Positions 62,146 to 64,000 of a stretch of DNA of 64,000 bases are shown here, piece by piece. This DNA comes from Flaccisagitta enflata (taxonomy: Eukaryota > Chaetognatha > Sagittoidea > Aphragmophora), in the NCBI GenBank assembly GCA_965153355.1, contig OZ231126.1:43338001-43402000 (forward strand), given 5' to 3'. The translations under genes were made by a program, and so were the position numbers. The notes beneath the pieces are model-generated. The model made no database searches and was not told where the DNA came from. It saw only the letters and a program-made list of their open reading frames with translations. Every line of letters starts with the position of its first letter. The stretch's first letter is position 1.

Positions 62146-62295
62146 AAAGTGCACAAAGAAGAGCATCCTTTAGACGGTTTTTTTTCTGGTGTTAAACACA
62201 AACTTTGCAGTGCACTCCTTGCATTCTCAATTCTTGGCATGGTGATGTCAGTGTTGACCTTGCATTGATCCCCAGAGTTACTCAATGGAGAAGAG

Positions 62296-62296
<1 letters not shown>

Positions 62297-62377
<81 letters not shown>
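62297..62377. repeat. (GA)n microsatellite
   Basis: A GA tract of about 80 bp. An open frame continues downstream to about 62915 but overlaps a tRNA-like sequence and shows no domain. Confidence 0.95.
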
Positions 62378-62379
<2 letters not shown>

Positions 62380-62828
62380 CCTAAAGGGTCATGGTCGAAG
62401 ATTGAAGCAAAGATTGAGAAATGACGCGAAGTCGAAGGAAGAAATATTTACTGAACCCTTCCATGGAGGAACCTGGAGAATCTCAAATTTTTCCGCGATA
62501 GGACTTTGCTATCATACTAAAATCATCTCAATAGTCACGAGATACATTTGTCCCGCAACTGTCCTCGCACTTTCGTCCAGAGCTTTTCATTGCTCCACTA
62601 TATTGTTTTTAAAATATTCTACTATCTCATCGATATGGGCTACCAATCAACGTGCGCACATGAGAGATTATGTCAATCGCTTGTTTAATCAGACTGTCCG
62701 TGTTGTCCAATGCCCAATGCAATGGCCTACCCTCCCTCTTGCTAGCTATTTCCTACTGGAATTTTCCAGGAAACCCCAAAGTGATTCCCAGTTAATGGGC
62801 GAATCTCTCAACCTTCCCTGTAAAGACT

Positions 62829-62900
62829 CGCCTGTGACGGGAATCGAACTCGTGACCAAAATAGTTACCACCAGCCCGCATGCCACTACTGAGCTAACCC
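62829..62900 (-). other. tRNA-like sequence, probably SINE head or pseudogene
   Basis: On the minus strand ttagctcagtagtgg fits a pol III A box and agttcgattcccg a B box, in about 70 bp. D- and T-arms can be drawn, but acceptor and anticodon stems do not pair. A C run adjoins it. It could head a SINE extending towards about 62600. Confidence 0.5.
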
Positions 62901-62935
62901 CCCCCCCTCCCCATTAATGGGCACATCGTCATTTC

Positions 62936-63312
62936 TTTTTAGTCGCGTGCACGCGCCTCTACAACCCGCTTTGTCCGTCCATCCGTCCGTCCGTCCATCC
63001 GTCCGTAGGTCCGTTGGACCATCTGTCAAACTTGTTTTTTTATTTCATAAGTTGTCTTTTTTTATTTTAGGTCATTAGTCATTACAAATCATTTCTAGTC
63101 ATTCTAAGTCATTCTAAGTCATATTAAGTTATACTGAGTCACTTAAGTCAATCAGGTCGATTTAGTCATTTAAGTCATTTTACATCACTTTATGTCTTTT
63201 GAAATCATTTTGAGTCATTTAACGTCATCTTGAGTCATTTACACTTAGAGTCAATAAAAGCCATCTTTAGTTATTTATGTCCCGCACGCGACTTATAAGT
63301 GTTGGCCTTGTT
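62936..63312 (-). mobile_element. Hairpin family H, long subfamily, complete
   Basis: Plus strand: ttttagtcgcgtgcacgcgc, (GTCC)n, aagtcattct-type 10-bp array (63065-63265), tgtcccgcacgcgacttata and gtgttggccttgtt. The best uninterrupted reference for the long subfamily. Confidence 0.78.
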
Positions 63313-63705
63313 ATTTTTCACGAGATGCACGCAGAGCTCTGCTCGCTCTTGTTTTCCGTTCATCCATCGATAAGCAATCAGACGCGCGAGTTTTCTTCTG
63401 GGTCTCAGATTTTGTTGCAGTCTTTATTTTTTGCTGTCAGACTTCATGTCTGTTGCCTACTACCTCATTCATCATCGTTTACTTGTTTGCGAAAAAAAAA
63501 TAATAAAGCAAGAAATCCGTTGCTTTTTATCAATGCTAATCACTTGAGTTGATGCCTCTGCGTCTAGACAAGGGAACACAGCCAATGTTTTCTCCGTGGT
63601 CATCTCGTTTTTTTCTCTTTTACTGATTCAGCTCATTGACATTTACAGTATGTTTTTTCTGAACTGACACGAATTAAAATCTTATAACTTTGCAATGGAG
63701 CAAGA
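63313..63705. other. Unassigned sequence
   Basis: No gene or element recognised. Confidence 0.4.
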
Positions 63706-63708
63706 TAT

Positions 63709-63927
63709 TCAAAATCCGAAAAAAGCGCTAGATAGATCTTGGTCTGCAGATTTATTATCTTTAAAGGAATAATCCATCAGTTTAAGAAAGTAGGCCCCCA
63801 CTTTATGTAAATCAAAACGTTCATTTCTCAAATAGTTTAAATTTTCAATAGCATCTCTTAAGTACATTATCTTAAATTCATGCTGAATCTCTATAGATCG
63901 AGCTAAACCTCCAGGAGTGGCCTTAAA
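63709..63927 (-). CDS. Probable terminal exon of an unidentified gene
   Basis: On the minus strand a good acceptor (agttttcttttatttaag) precedes an open stretch ATPGGLARSIEIQHEFKI ... LRDAIENLNYLRNERF ... DQDLSSAFFGF and a stop at 63709. Composition is that of a normal globular protein and not of the surrounding repeats. The family is not recognised. Upstream exons would lie beyond the window edge. The extension to the ATG at 63945 reads through the presumed splice site and is less likely. Confidence 0.45.
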   Translation of the reverse strand, partial: FKATPGGLARSIEIQHEFKIMYLRDAIENLNYLRNERFDLHKVGAYFLKLMDYSFKDNKSADQDLSSAFFGF

Positions 63928-64000
63928 TAAAAGAAAACTAATCATAGATGCTTATTCTGCCTCATCATTGTGACAGAATTACCAATCTTATGTTCAGAGT

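Noticed and set aside
62829-62900. Functional tRNA gene
   Set aside because: Pol III boxes are present but acceptor and anticodon stems do not pair, so it is listed only as tRNA-like.
62285-62917. A 210-residue frame downstream of a GA tract
   Set aside because: It starts in the microsatellite, ends in a C run and covers a tRNA-like sequence on the other strand; no domain recognised.

Overview
The window is animal nuclear DNA, most likely from a marine invertebrate. It has spliced genes with GT/AG introns, a degenerate TTAGGG-type tract (30337-30450), a restriction-like-endonuclease LINE, Tc1/mariner-, pogo- and hAT-type DNA elements, and very dense microsatellites. A dispersed family with a (GTCC)n core and a terminal hairpin resembles the Pearl, mini-me and DINE elements of bivalves and flies. 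The species cannot be named from this sequence. Nearly all long open frames are translations of simple repeats.

Three protein-coding regions are well supported. (1) A minus-strand gene at 2434-3330 encodes a membrane-anchored protein with a permuted papain-like (LRAT/NlpC-like) H...NCQHF signature. (2) A plus-strand gene spans 33690-46193, and six exons join in frame. Its product has a kinase domain followed by a KEN ribonuclease domain of the IRE1/RNase L type, then a coiled coil, a C-terminal transmembrane segment and an acidic Pro/Ala/Ser tail. There is no lumenal sensor upstream of the kinase. The transmembrane exon occurs twice (41871-42056 and 45318-45503) with identical length and phase. 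(3) A 362-codon 3' part of an R2/NeSL-like LINE lies at 56229-57317. Less certain are a terminal exon at 63709-63927 (minus) and a candidate exon at 5267-5433.

Layout: 1-10750 holds the papain-like gene among 21-bp-array elements, hairpin elements and simple repeats. 10760-16860 is a Tc1-like block with a decayed transposase. 16860-31890 is mostly microsatellites with scattered insertions. 32057-33507 is a hAT-type element with a perfect 8-bp target duplication, ending about 180 bp before the kinase-RNase start codon. 33690-46193 is the kinase-RNase gene, whose introns carry microsatellites, a tandem duplication and several elements. 46200-51000 holds more hairpin elements. 51013-53931 is a 2.9-kb foldback. 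54600-64000 contains the LINE, simple repeats, nested hairpin elements and a tRNA-derived sequence.

The strongest candidate for something new is the kinase-RNase gene: it keeps the IRE1-type RNase residues, has degenerate kinase motifs, and carries its membrane anchor after the RNase domain. The second is the hairpin family, whose insertion events can be read from empty sites inside this window.
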